Assembly (NCBI GenBank): GCA_035762175.1
Contig: DASTPP010000003.1
Span: forward strand, 1 to 20,609
Reading direction: 5' to 3'
DNA from: DASTPP01 sp035762175
Lineage (GTDB): Bacteria; Myxococcota_A; Polyangia; Polyangiales; Polyangiaceae
Length of the DNA stretch: 20,609 nucleotides
The notes under the pieces were generated by a model. The model saw nothing but the letters and a program-made list of their open reading frames with translations, was not told the origin of the DNA and ran no database searches. The translations under genes and the position numbers were made by a program. Below, one piece after another: positions 6,806 to 12,579 of the stretch (its first letter is position 1; every line of letters begins with the position of its first letter).

Positions 6806-6855
6806 CACACCCGGTTGAGCCATCGGCGGCGCGGCACACCCGGTTGAGCCATCGG
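6806..6855. repeat. Two 21-bp direct repeats, 29-bp period
   Basis: Two exact copies at 6806-6826 and 6835-6855, each beginning CACACCCGGTTG and ending GAGCCATCGG. They may be accessory resolvase sites or operators. Confidence 0.7.
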
Positions 6856-6957
6856 GAGCGCCCGGGCGTCGAGCCCCCGGCCGTCGAAGGGCAAGGGCTC
6901 AAGCCCGCCGCGACACCAAGCCGCACAACCGGCGCCGGGGCCGGCCGAGCGGTCGGC

Positions 6958-7170
6958 ATGTCACGACACGACCGCCCGCTCTGGTTCGCCCGCGCCCGCC
7001 TGCCCCACGCGCCCCGGGCTCTGCTCGGGGTGCTCGAGCTGCCCCGCAGCCCGGGCGCGCCCGCTCTTGAACTGCATCTCGCCCGGCCCCGGGGCGGGCG
7101 CCCTTCGCTCGCCGCCTGGTTCGACGACACCGGCCGGCGCTGGCGCGTTGTCGAGGCGGGCCGGGCCTGA
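6958..7170 (+). CDS. Small hypothetical protein (70 aa)
   Basis: The frame from ATG 6958 gives MSRHDRPLWFARARLPHAPR, then a hydrophobic-charged mix ending AAWFDDTGRRWRVVEAGRA. Codon use has the same G/C third-position bias as the clear genes. Codons upstream in the same frame are low quality, so I do not extend it to 6700. No strong ribosome site is visible (AGCGGTCGGC). It is convergent with the J-domain gene and ends just before the hairpin at 7186-7251. No family recognised; it may be spurious. Confidence 0.45.
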   Translation: MSRHDRPLWFARARLPHAPRALLGVLELPRSPGAPALELHLARPRGGRPSLAAWFDDTGRRWRVVEAGRA

Positions 7171-7185
7171 CTCCGGCGCAAGGGC

Positions 7186-7251
7186 CGTAGTAGCCCCATC
7201 GCGCGAATATTGCTCAGGGCGCGCGCGCTCGCGCCGGATGGGGTTACTACG
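7186..7251. repeat. 15-bp inverted repeat pair between convergent genes
   Basis: CGTAGTAGCCCCATC (7186-7200) faces GATGGGGTTACTACG (7237-7251); they pair with a single G-T wobble and could form a long hairpin on either strand. The right arm contains the stop codon of the J-domain gene. A third copy, the exact reverse complement of the right arm, lies at 8666-8680. Possibilities are a bidirectional terminator (no T-run), a protein site or an element end. Confidence 0.65.
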
Positions 7252-8239
7252 CGGCGAACGCCTTTTCGAGTTCCTCATAGGCAACGTTGATCTGCGCCAT
7301 GCGCGCCGTCGCCCCGGGGCCCGCGCGGTCGGGGTGGTGCTCGATGGCCAAGCGCCGGAAGGTCCGCTTCGCCTCATCGGCCGAGCACGGCCAGCGCAGC
7401 CCGAGCGTGGCGGCGGCCGACCGGAGCGCCGACTCTGCCGGTCGGGGCTCGGCCGATCTAGGTCGCCATCCGTCGCCGCTGGGGCGGCCACCGGCGGCGC
7501 AAGCCGCCTCGAAGTCGAGCCATACCCGCCGGGCCTCTGCCCACTTGGGCGGGACGTCTGCCCATGCAGGGCCGGGCGGTGGCGTGCCTGGCGGCGAGCG
7601 GACCCAATCCCACCAAGCCTGATGGCGGGCCGCCGCCTCTTCGGCCCGGCGTCGCTCTTCGGCCGCCTCGGCTTCGGCTCTGTCCCGCTCCCACCATGCG
7701 CGCGGCGTCTCGCCGCGGCGCCGGCCTCGCTTGTACGCTTCGAGCCTTACGCGCGCCTTCGCCAGGGCCTCGCGCCTGTCTTCGACCACCCTTGCCGGGT
7801 CGAAGCTGTCGCCCGGCCAGACGAACAGGTCAAAGAGCGCCTCGTCGTCGGCGGTCGGGGGCGGTACCACCTTGGCCAGCTCTTCGCGGAGCCAGCCGCC
7901 GCGCTCGACGTAGACGGCGACGAGCAGCGGCGACGCGTCGGGGTCGACCGTGCGCAAGGTCTCTTCGCGCTTGCTGTCGAACGCGCGCCAGAAGGCCACC
8001 CGGCCGAGCGGGTCGGAAGCGTTCTCGAGACAGCAGCGCCGGATGCCGGCCGCCGGGCGGCAGACGACCTCACTCCGGGGCTTGCCGTCGACCCGGACGG
8101 CCCGACGCACGACCGGCGTCAGCTTCTCGCGACCGAGCCCGCTCGGGCCGCAGGCGCACGCCTCACCGAAGGCGTGCCCCCAGGTGTACCGCCGGCTTCC
8201 GTTGTCGCTCAGCGGCTTTCGCTGCCACGCGACGAACAT
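7247..8239 (-). CDS. Protein with C-terminal J-domain
   Basis: The 330-aa protein ends in a J-domain (about 274-330): a first helix around AAATLGL, helix II SADEAKRTFRRLAIEH, the HPD tripeptide at about 302-304, and helix III MAQINVAYEELEKAF. J-domains recruit Hsp70 (DnaK) and stimulate its ATPase. The N-terminal 120 residues contain several Cys (ACACGP, RRCC) and are of unknown fold; residues 150-240 are a charged, Trp/Ala/Glu/Arg-rich helical linker, probably coiled coil. There is no Gly/Phe region or zinc-finger repeat, so it is not a classic DnaJ but a J-protein with its own client-binding part. Its ATG overlaps the stop of the upstream gene (TGATG), so the two are coupled. A role in loading or remodelling replication proteins through host DnaK is plausible, as in lambda and P1, but inferred. 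Confidence 0.85.
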   Translation of the reverse strand: MFVAWQRKPLSDNGSRRYTWGHAFGEACACGPSGLGREKLTPVVRRAVRVDGKPRSEVVCRPAAGIRRCCLENASDPLGRVAFWRAFDSKREETLRTVDPDASPLLVAVYVERGGWLREELAKVVPPPTADDEALFDLFVWPGDSFDPARVVEDRREALAKARVRLEAYKRGRRRGETPRAWWERDRAEAEAAEERRRAEEAAARHQAWWDWVRSPPGTPPPGPAWADVPPKWAEARRVWLDFEAACAAGGRPSGDGWRPRSAEPRPAESALRSAAATLGLRWPCSADEAKRTFRRLAIEHHPDRAGPGATARMAQINVAYEELEKAFAA

Positions 8240-8652
8240 CAGGCGTCACCGCCCGGTGAGAGCGGAACAAACTCGGTTTCGATGACGGCAGAGGCCTTGT
8301 CGGCGTGCACCACGATGGCCGTGCGGCCGGCCCCGGCGGCGCGCCTCACTTCGCCCTCGAACGCGCCGGGCCTCGCCCCAACGCTTTCGCCCAACGACCG
8401 CGCCAGCGTGGCCGCCGTCGCGGTCGACACCGCGGCCACGAAGTAGCGACCCCGCGCGTCGCGGAACGGCGCGAAGGCCTCGGCGCACCGGACCTTGACC
8501 ATGGCCAGGGTCGTGGTGTCGAAGGCGAGAACGGCGTACGAGCCTTCCGGCGCGCCCCGCGCCCGTTGTTCGGCGATGGCCCCGGCGATTCGGGGGTCGA
8601 GTAGCTCAAGCATCTGGCCCAAGGCCCGCTCGGCCTCTTCTCGTGACGGCAT
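8239..8652 (-). CDS. Hypothetical protein cotranslated with the J-domain gene
   Basis: I take ATG 8652 (137 aa, MPSREEAERALGQMLELLDP); an in-frame ATG at 8679 would add nine residues encoded partly by the 15-bp repeat. The sequence alternates helix and strand: RIAGAIAEQRARG, GSYAVLAFDTTTLAMVKVRC, GRYFVAAVSTATAATLARSL, TAIVVHADKASAVIETEFVP, suggesting a small alpha/beta fold. No catalytic motif is obvious. There is no Shine-Dalgarno before either start; TTATCT lies 7 bases before ATG 8652, which would fit a leaderless transcript. It is coupled to the J-domain gene. No family recognised. Confidence 0.65.
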   Translation of the reverse strand: MPSREEAERALGQMLELLDPRIAGAIAEQRARGAPEGSYAVLAFDTTTLAMVKVRCAEAFAPFRDARGRYFVAAVSTATAATLARSLGESVGARPGAFEGEVRRAAGAGRTAIVVHADKASAVIETEFVPLSPGGDA

Positions 8653-8665
8653 AGCCGAAAGATAA

Positions 8666-8680
8666 CGTAGTAACCCCATC
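8666..8680. repeat. Third copy of the 15-bp repeat, upstream of the J-domain operon
   Basis: CGTAGTAACCCCATC is the exact reverse complement of 7237-7251, so the two-gene operon sits between inverted 15-bp copies. Just upstream, AACCAGC (8689-8695) and GCTGGTT (8714-8720) form another dyad. The copy lies about 15 bases before ATG 8652, where a repressor could act. Confidence 0.65.
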
Positions 8681-8762
8681 GCGGCCAGAAACCAGCAACC
8701 GAATAGCGCCCGGCGCTGGTTGTGGTTTTCGCAACCCGTCGCAGCGGCCGAGGTGCCGGCGC

Positions 8763-9143
8763 CTACGCGGCCTCACCGCCCGGGCGCTCCGCCGCGCCGT
8801 CGCCGGCGACGAGCAGGGCCGCGCGCTCGGCCCGAAAGCGTCGCCAGCGCTCGCGCACCGCGGCCTTCATGCGCTCCCGGCCTTCGGGCGTCTTCGGGCC
8901 CGTCGAGGCGCCGCCGTGCTGTCGACACCGGGTCTTGAGCTCGCCGCCCGGTAGGCAGACAACGCGCCGCCCGCACGGGGCGCCGGTGCGCGTCTTGGCC
9001 CCGCACTTCGGCCGCTGGGCCTTCGGCATGCGCCGCGCGATCGGGGCCGGCTCGCGGGGCTCGGCGGCGGGCGGCGGCGGCGGCGCGGGGCGCGGGTTCC
9101 GAAGCTCGGCGATCAACGAAACGAAGTTGGGCCTTGTTCGCAT
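8763..9143 (-). CDS. HGGxSTG motif protein
   Basis: The 126-aa product contains a Cys/His cluster, CGAKTRTGAPCGRR, then a Cys before RQHGGASTGPKTPEGRER (about 75-90). This is the signature of a small family common in phages and mobile elements, often annotated as HGGxSTG domain-containing protein. The Cys and His residues probably bind zinc. Its biochemical role is not established to my knowledge; genes of this kind are often seen near phage packaging genes. Residues 18-32 are Pro/Ala-rich and the C-terminus is a basic helix (AAVRERWRRFRAERAALL). ATG 9143 has no Shine-Dalgarno, and CATAAT lies 5 bases upstream. Confidence 0.8.
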   Translation of the reverse strand: MRTRPNFVSLIAELRNPRPAPPPPPAAEPREPAPIARRMPKAQRPKCGAKTRTGAPCGRRVVCLPGGELKTRCRQHGGASTGPKTPEGRERMKAAVRERWRRFRAERAALLVAGDGAAERPGGEAA

Positions 9144-9148
9144 GAGCC

Positions 9149-9171
9149 ATTATGGCACCGCGTGATAGAAT
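9149..9171. promoter_or_regulatory. Divergent promoter pair
   Basis: On the plus strand TGATAGAAT (9163-9171) is an extended -10 element (TGnTAnAAT) for the small gene that follows; its -35 is weak. On the minus strand CATAAT (9154-9149) is a -10-like hexamer 5 bases before ATG 9143, which suggests a leaderless message for the HGGxSTG gene. Confidence 0.4.
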
Positions 9172-9195
9172 CGCGCCAAAGAGGCATTGCACACA

Positions 9196-9390
9196 GTGAG
9201 CAAGGCTGAGCCGTCGAAGGTAGAAGACCCGCTCTTTGAAGTGCTGCGCTCGGCGGCCGACATGCTGCGGGCGCGGGGCTGGCCGGGGCCGGGCGCCCGC
9301 CTGCGGCTCACCCCGGACGCGACCGGGGTGCGGCTCGAGGTCTTCGCCCCGCCCGTGCCCGAAGGCGAGCCGGGGGCGCTCGACCGGTAA
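9196..9390 (+). CDS. Small hypothetical protein (64 aa)
   Basis: The frame from GTG 9196 (AGAGG 11 bases upstream) gives VSKAEPSKVEDPLFEVLRSA; TTG 9187 is an alternative start adding three residues. The middle is a helix (DPLFEVLRSAADMLRARG) followed by strand-like ARLRLTPDATGVRLEVFAPP. It has no membrane segment. It faces the origin region and lies just downstream of an extended -10. No family recognised. Confidence 0.55.
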   Translation: MSKAEPSKVEDPLFEVLRSAADMLRARGWPGPGARLRLTPDATGVRLEVFAPPVPEGEPGALDR

Positions 9391-9584
9391 CCGCCTCGCC
9401 CGCTTCGGTGGCCGCCAAGCCCGCCCGCGCCTTTTCCGACAGCCTTGCGTGAGTGCGCGCGCGAGGCGGCCGAGCGTTGGCGAGCGCGTCGGCCGCGCCA
9501 ATCTCGGGGCCGAAAAGCCAGGCCCGGCGATTTTCTGGACACGTCCAGGCGCGCGACGCAGGCGGGTTTCGTTGTCAGGTTCGC

Positions 9585-9646
9585 GCGGGCACCCCCGCCC
9601 GCGCGTAGGCCTGTCGCAAAACTCGGCGGGCGGCGGGGGTGCCCGC
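9585..9646. repeat. Perfect 15-bp inverted repeat, 32-base loop
   Basis: GCGGGCACCCCCGCC (9585-9599) and GGCGGGGGTGCCCGC (9632-9646) are exact inverted copies. A stable stem would form in single-stranded DNA or RNA. In the IncQ family, primases start synthesis at hairpins (ssi sites) near the origin; this is a candidate for a similar role. Confidence 0.6.
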
Positions 9647-9693
9647 AGCGCGGGCGCCCGGGCCGGGACCGCTACGCGGGTGCACGCGCCGGC

Positions 9694-10139
9694 GCGTCGT
9701 GGGGTCGCTCCCGTCGCCGCCCGCCCGCGGCCAGCTCGAGCACGGGGCGGCGGGGTTTCCGCACACCTTCGCGCCCGGGCACGCTCGCGCGGGCGACGCG
9801 GCGCCCTGGTTCACCGCTACGTGCGCCGGGCGCGCCCAACCGTCATGGGGTCGCAGACGGGCGGGCCGCCGCCCGAGAGGCGGGCCGCCTCCTGTTGGAC
9901 AGCTACGCGCGCGACGTGTACGCGCCCGCGGTTAGGCCAAAGCAATAGCAGCCACCGAGCCCCGGCCCCGGCGGGCGACTTCCGGGGGCTTTCGTCAAGC
10001 GCCTCGTGCGCGGGCATACGCGGGCACGCGCGCGCCCCACGCGGTTACGTAACGCCCCTGCTGGCGCGGCGATTTCGCGGGCCGGGGCGGCGTTCGTCAC
10101 CAGGGTCGCGCCGCGCGGGCCCGGTGCGTCGTGGGGTCG
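9694..10139. repeat. Recurring CGTCGTGGGGTCG motif in the origin region
   Basis: GCGTCGTGGGGTCG occurs at 9694-9707 and 10126-10139, with the variant CGTCATGGGGTCG at 9841-9853. All are on the plus strand. No function is known to me. Confidence 0.5.
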
Positions 10140-10184
10140 TACCGCTCGCCGCTCCGGGCAGCGTTCGTTCAGAAGGTCGCGCCG
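10091..10184. repeat. Split direct repeat with 71-bp period
   Basis: CGTTCGT, six variable bases, then GGTCGCGCCG is found at 10091-10113 and again at 10162-10184. The conserved ends with a variable middle resemble paired protein half-sites. Confidence 0.5.
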
Positions 10185-10415
10185 GCGCGCGCCCAGGCGT
10201 CTTGACCTCACACCCCCGGGCCGGGCGCGGTCGAGCCTGAGAGGCCGCCGAGGTGGGCTTTCCTCGGCCCGTTCGTCGCCCCGCCTCGCCTTGCCGTCTG
10301 GCCGCCCGTTAAAGGCCCGTCTGGCAGTGGCCGCTACCCCACCCGCCACCCGGTCGAGATCGGGCGCCTACGGGCCGCCTAGGCCGCCTACGCCCCCCTT
10401 CGGTGGCCTCTCTGG

Positions 10416-10424
10416 TTCTCCACA
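10416..10424 (+). promoter_or_regulatory. DnaA-box-like 9-mer
   Basis: TTCTCCACA differs from the DnaA box TTATCCACA at one base. It lies 155 bases before the first iteron. A single 8/9 match can be chance; its location in the origin region raises the odds. Confidence 0.4.
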
Positions 10425-10578
10425 GGGCGCCCCGTTCACCCCAGCGACGGCGGCCGAGCCTCAAGCGAGGCCGGCCGGCGCGGTCGTAGCTTTAAAGCTC
10501 CGATCCGTTCACCGTTTCGGCCCCGCTCGGCCGCATGGCGCAGCCTAAAAAGGCTACGCGTTGGGATTGTGTCGGGCG

Positions 10579-10836
10579 CTAGACGGGGGGTGTGACCCCC
10601 CTTAGACGGGGGGTGCTACCCGGCCTAGACGGGGGGCGCTACTCGCTAGACGGGGGGCGCTACTTTGCCCGGTTCACCGGATGGGGCCGAAAACCTCGGG
10701 AAATCGACAAAGGCCCCCGCCTAGACGGGGGGCGCTACTGGGGGGTGACTCGACCGCCCGGGCGGCCCGGTTGACGAGATGCGCTCAAAAACGCCGCAAA
10801 AACAGAACTTCGACCCGCTTAGACGGGGGGCGCTAC
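10579..10836 (+). repeat. oriV: Six 18-bp iterons, candidate oriV
   Basis: Copies begin at 10579, 10602, 10625, 10646, 10721 and 10819, all on the same strand. Three are CTAGACGGGGGGCGCTAC exactly; the others change only the first base or the YGYKAC end. The first four are spaced 23, 23 and 21 bp, about two helical turns, so bound initiators would line up on one face. AT-richer stretches (around 10697-10712 and 10786-10810) lie between the last copies. This is the standard look of an iteron-controlled plasmid origin. Confidence 0.88.
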
Positions 10837-10885
10837 TCGCAGCGCGGGGCCCCGGGCGAGCGCCATTGGGCGGCTCTGCGCGCCG

Positions 10886-11467
10886 TTACTTCCGGCGAGG
10901 CGCTCGGGCCGCTAGGTACTCTTTGACGGCCTCAGCGCCGACGTCTGACATGGTGCGCGTGTCGCCGCAGTAGCGCTTGAACGCCTCATAGTCTTTGGGC
11001 TCCAGGTAGATCGCGACCCGCCGAACAGCCTTGCCGTCTGCCCGCTCGACGAATCCGCGCCGCCGGGGCGGGTCGGCCTCTGGTGCCTGAGCACCAGTGA
11101 CCAGCGACTGGTCATCAATCACCGGTGACCGGTGACCTGTGCCTAGCCCCTGGTCGGCCGGGCGGAGATTTTCTCCGCCCGTGAGCACGCGTTCGCTCGC
11201 TACGGGGATCTCTTTGGGCACTGGTGCCTGGTGACCGGTGCCTGGTGCTTGGTGCTCGGCCGGTGACTCGGGGGTCGGGGTCAGATCGGCGCGGGGCGGG
11301 AGAGCCTGAGCGACGGGCGCCGGCGGCGGCGGCAGAGCTGGGGGCGCGGTGACTGGTGCCTGGGCACTGGGCGCCGGTGACTCGCCGCTGGCGAAGGCGT
11401 CAGCTACGTCGGGCGGGACTGGCTTTGGGCGTGGGCGGAACGCGGCGCGGGGCTTTTCGGCTGGCAT
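10886..11467 (-). CDS. RHH centromere-binding partition protein (ParB analogue) with disordered N-terminus
   Basis: I start it at ATG 11467 (GGAGG, 8-base spacing) and not TTG 11488; it overlaps the end of parA by 68 bases. The 193-aa protein has a Pro/Ala-rich disordered region (1-135) and a C-terminal ribbon-helix-helix (about 145-190): strand AVRRVAIYLE, helix KDYEAFKRYCG, helix MSDVGAEAVKEYL. Position just after a ParA gene identifies it as the likely centromere binder, as with ParG, ParR or Omega proteins that pair with short ParAs. The flexible N-terminus may carry an arginine-finger-like activator of ParA. Its gene contains three arrays of 7-bp repeats, so part of the tail is encoded by possible binding sites. 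The RHH part is homologous to the protein at 12262. Confidence 0.8.
   Translation of the reverse strand: MPAEKPRAAFRPRPKPVPPDVADAFASGESPAPSAQAPVTAPPALPPPPAPVAQALPPRADLTPTPESPAEHQAPGTGHQAPVPKEIPVASERVLTGGENLRPADQGLGTGHRSPVIDDQSLVTGAQAPEADPPRRRGFVERADGKAVRRVAIYLEPKDYEAFKRYCGDTRTMSDVGAEAVKEYLAARAPRRK
11080..11156. repeat. Heptad array A (11 units) inside the RHH gene
   Basis: Eleven 7-bp units in unbroken register, including CTGGTGC, CCAGTGA, CTGGTCA and two CCGGTGA. Most begin with two pyrimidines then two purines. The reading frame remains open through the array. Confidence 0.8.
11214..11262. repeat. Heptad array B (7 units) inside the RHH gene
   Basis: Units TTGGGCA, CTGGTGC, CTGGTGA, CCGGTGC, CTGGTGC, TTGGTGC and TCGGCCG are in exact 7-bp register, the same family as array A. 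Confidence 0.8.
11346..11394. repeat. Heptad array C (7 units) inside the RHH gene
   Basis: Units GCGGTGA, CTGGTGC, CTGGGCA, CTGGGCG, CCGGTGA, CTCGCCG and CTGGCGA are in register. The array ends just before the stop codon of parA at 11400. Confidence 0.75.
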
Positions 11468-12110
11468 CGGGCGGGCCTCCGAGGGCAAGCACTTCGGTCA
11501 AGAGGCGCCGAACTTCGTCGGCCGCCTCGCTTCTGGGCGCGTAGGTGGTCGGGCCCTGGCCGGCGGCGAGCGCCTCGGCGTAGGTGACCCGGAAGCCGAG
11601 CGAGGCGCGCAGCACTGGCAGGCCTGACTCTTCGAGCACGCTCCGGGCGGCCCGGCCCATGGCCGTGTTGGTCTGTGCTCGGGTCAACAGTACGGCGACC
11701 GGCAGATCGGGGCGCAGCGTGCGGGCTTCGTCCACCAGGCGCACCACGTCGCCAAGGGCCCAGACGTCGGCGGCCGAGCCGCCCGACGGCAAGAGCACGA
11801 CGTCAGCGACCATCAGGGCCGAGCGGGTCACGGCCTCAAGCCGCGGCGGCAGGTCGACCACGACGAGATCGTGGCCTTCGGCCAGCGCCGGAAGCTGGTC
11901 GGCGCGGTGCATCGCCCCGGCCATCCCCACCACCGTCGGCGCGGGGCGCCCCTGCTCGGCGGCGACCTCGCCCCAAACGCTGGCCGTGCGCTGCGGGTCG
12001 GCGTCCACCAAGAGCGTGCGCAGGCCCCGCCCCATCGCCTCGACGGCCAGGCTCACCGCCGCCGTGGTGGCCCCCACCCCGCCCTTTTGCTTCGCCAGAA
12101 CGACCACCAT
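11400..12110 (-). CDS. parA: ParA-family partition ATPase with altered Walker A
   Basis: The 236-aa protein is a short (type Ib-like) ParA without an N-terminal helix-turn-helix. It starts MVVVLAKQKGGVGATT, the deviant Walker A with the signature Lys (K9) but Ala14 where partition ParAs have the P-loop Lys (GKTT). It continues with TLLVDADPQRTASVW (switch I region), HDLVVVDLPP (Walker B region) and VAVLLTRAQTNTAM. ParA dimers bind the nucleoid with ATP and are released by the centromere protein, moving DNA apart. Some ParA/MinD relatives such as BcsQ and CpaE/TadZ have GGVGATT, so the change need not abolish nucleotide binding, but it could weaken hydrolysis. The RHH partner follows with overlapping frames. 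No clear ribosome site precedes ATG 12110. Confidence 0.9.
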   Translation of the reverse strand: MVVVLAKQKGGVGATTAAVSLAVEAMGRGLRTLLVDADPQRTASVWGEVAAEQGRPAPTVVGMAGAMHRADQLPALAEGHDLVVVDLPPRLEAVTRSALMVADVVLLPSGGSAADVWALGDVVRLVDEARTLRPDLPVAVLLTRAQTNTAMGRAARSVLEESGLPVLRASLGFRVTYAEALAAGQGPTTYAPRSEAADEVRRLLTEVLALGGPPDASRKAPRRVPPTPKASPARRS

Positions 12111-12141
12111 GCCCCGGCGCTACGACCCTGCCGCGGCGCCG

Positions 12142-12225
12142 TCAAGCACCAAGGCTCAGGGCCCAAGCGCTGGTCACCGGTGACCGGTGTCTAGGCCTCA
12201 GGGCCTGGTGCCTGAGCACTGGATT
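12142..12225. repeat. Heptad array D (12 units) between parA and the divergent RHH gene
   Basis: Twelve 7-bp units in register, including CTGGTCA, CCGGTGA, CCGGTGT, TCAGGGC (twice), CTGGTGC and CTGAGCA. The core holds the perfect 14-bp palindrome GGTCACCGGTGACC (12172-12185). The array covers most of the intergenic region between parA (start 12110) and 12262, so it may be both centromere and operator, as the heptads of pSM19035 Omega are. Confidence 0.8.
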
Positions 12226-12261
12226 TGGCCAACTGCGCCCGATAGCTGTACAGGTGAACGT

Positions 12262-12510
12262 ATGAACAGCAAACGACAGGCCGCGCAGAGAGCGGCTAAA
12301 GCCACCGCTGCCCTGCCCCGGGGCGCCGTCATGCGCGCCGACGGCTCGGTGGTGCACCGAGTTTCGGCCTACGTCGATTCGGACACCGCCGCCCGCCTTC
12401 GCGCCAAGGCCGGCGACACGACGACCGTTTCAGAGGTGGCCGCCGATGTGCTCCGCGCCCATTTCCGGCCCCGGGGCGCGTCTCGCGCCCGTCGCGCCCA
12501 TCGCGCTTAG
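12262..12510 (+). CDS. RHH protein, paralogue of the partition protein
   Basis: The 82-aa product starts at ATG 12262 with AGGTGA upstream. After a basic N-terminus it has strand VVHRVSAYVDS, helix TAARLRAKAG and helix VSEVAADVLRAHF, an RHH fold. RADGxxVxRVxxY before, and GDTxTxSxV at the turn, match the C-terminus of the RHH protein at 10886, so the two are paralogues on either side of parA. It is divergent from parA and shares the heptad array with it, which suggests a repressor of the par and replication promoters or a second centromere binder. A basic tail (RASRARRAHR-like) ends the protein. Confidence 0.8.
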   Translation: MNSKRQAAQRAAKATAALPRGAVMRADGSVVHRVSAYVDSDTAARLRAKAGDTTTVSEVAADVLRAHFRPRGASRARRAHRA

Positions 12511-12579
12511 TCGTGCTTCTGCCGATTCCTTTGGTTGCCCGCTCGCGCGTGATACGCGTCGGACTGGAGGCGCAACAAG

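Larger units (their letters stand above)
6596..6957. other. Intergenic, res-like region upstream of the resolvase
   Basis: This 362-base stretch has no credible gene (its open frames are short and Arg-rich). It contains a 24-bp dyad (6644-6667) and a pair of 21-bp direct repeats (6806-6826 and 6835-6855). Serine resolvases usually act on accessory and crossover sites placed directly upstream of their gene, which fits this position. Confidence 0.5.
9391..10885. other. Gene-free origin region
   Basis: About 1.5 kb with open frames on both strands that are all Arg/Pro/Gly-rich, overlap one another and match no family; I regard them as products of GC bias. The stretch contains a perfect 15-bp inverted repeat (9585-9646), several imperfect direct repeats, a 10-bp palindrome (10044-10053), a DnaA-box-like site (10416-10424) and six iterons (10579-10836). 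It is flanked by the partition genes on the right. This is the expected make-up of a plasmid origin, possibly with an antisense or regulatory RNA that I cannot identify. Confidence 0.7.

Noticed and set aside
7067..8446. 459-codon plus-strand open frame
   Set aside because: It lies opposite the J-domain gene, whose HPD-containing domain makes the minus strand the coding one.
9236..10548. Long open frames on both strands in the origin region
   Set aside because: They are Arg/Pro/Gly-rich, overlap each other, lack ribosome sites and recognisable domains, and coincide with origin repeats; stop codons are rare at this GC content.
10579..10836. Iterons as a CRISPR array
   Set aside because: Units are 18 bp, spacers vary from 3 to 80 bp, and no cas gene is present.
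11080..11394. Heptad arrays as sequencing or assembly errors
   Set aside because: Units differ from each other, keep strict register, occur in four separate places and leave the gene's frame open.
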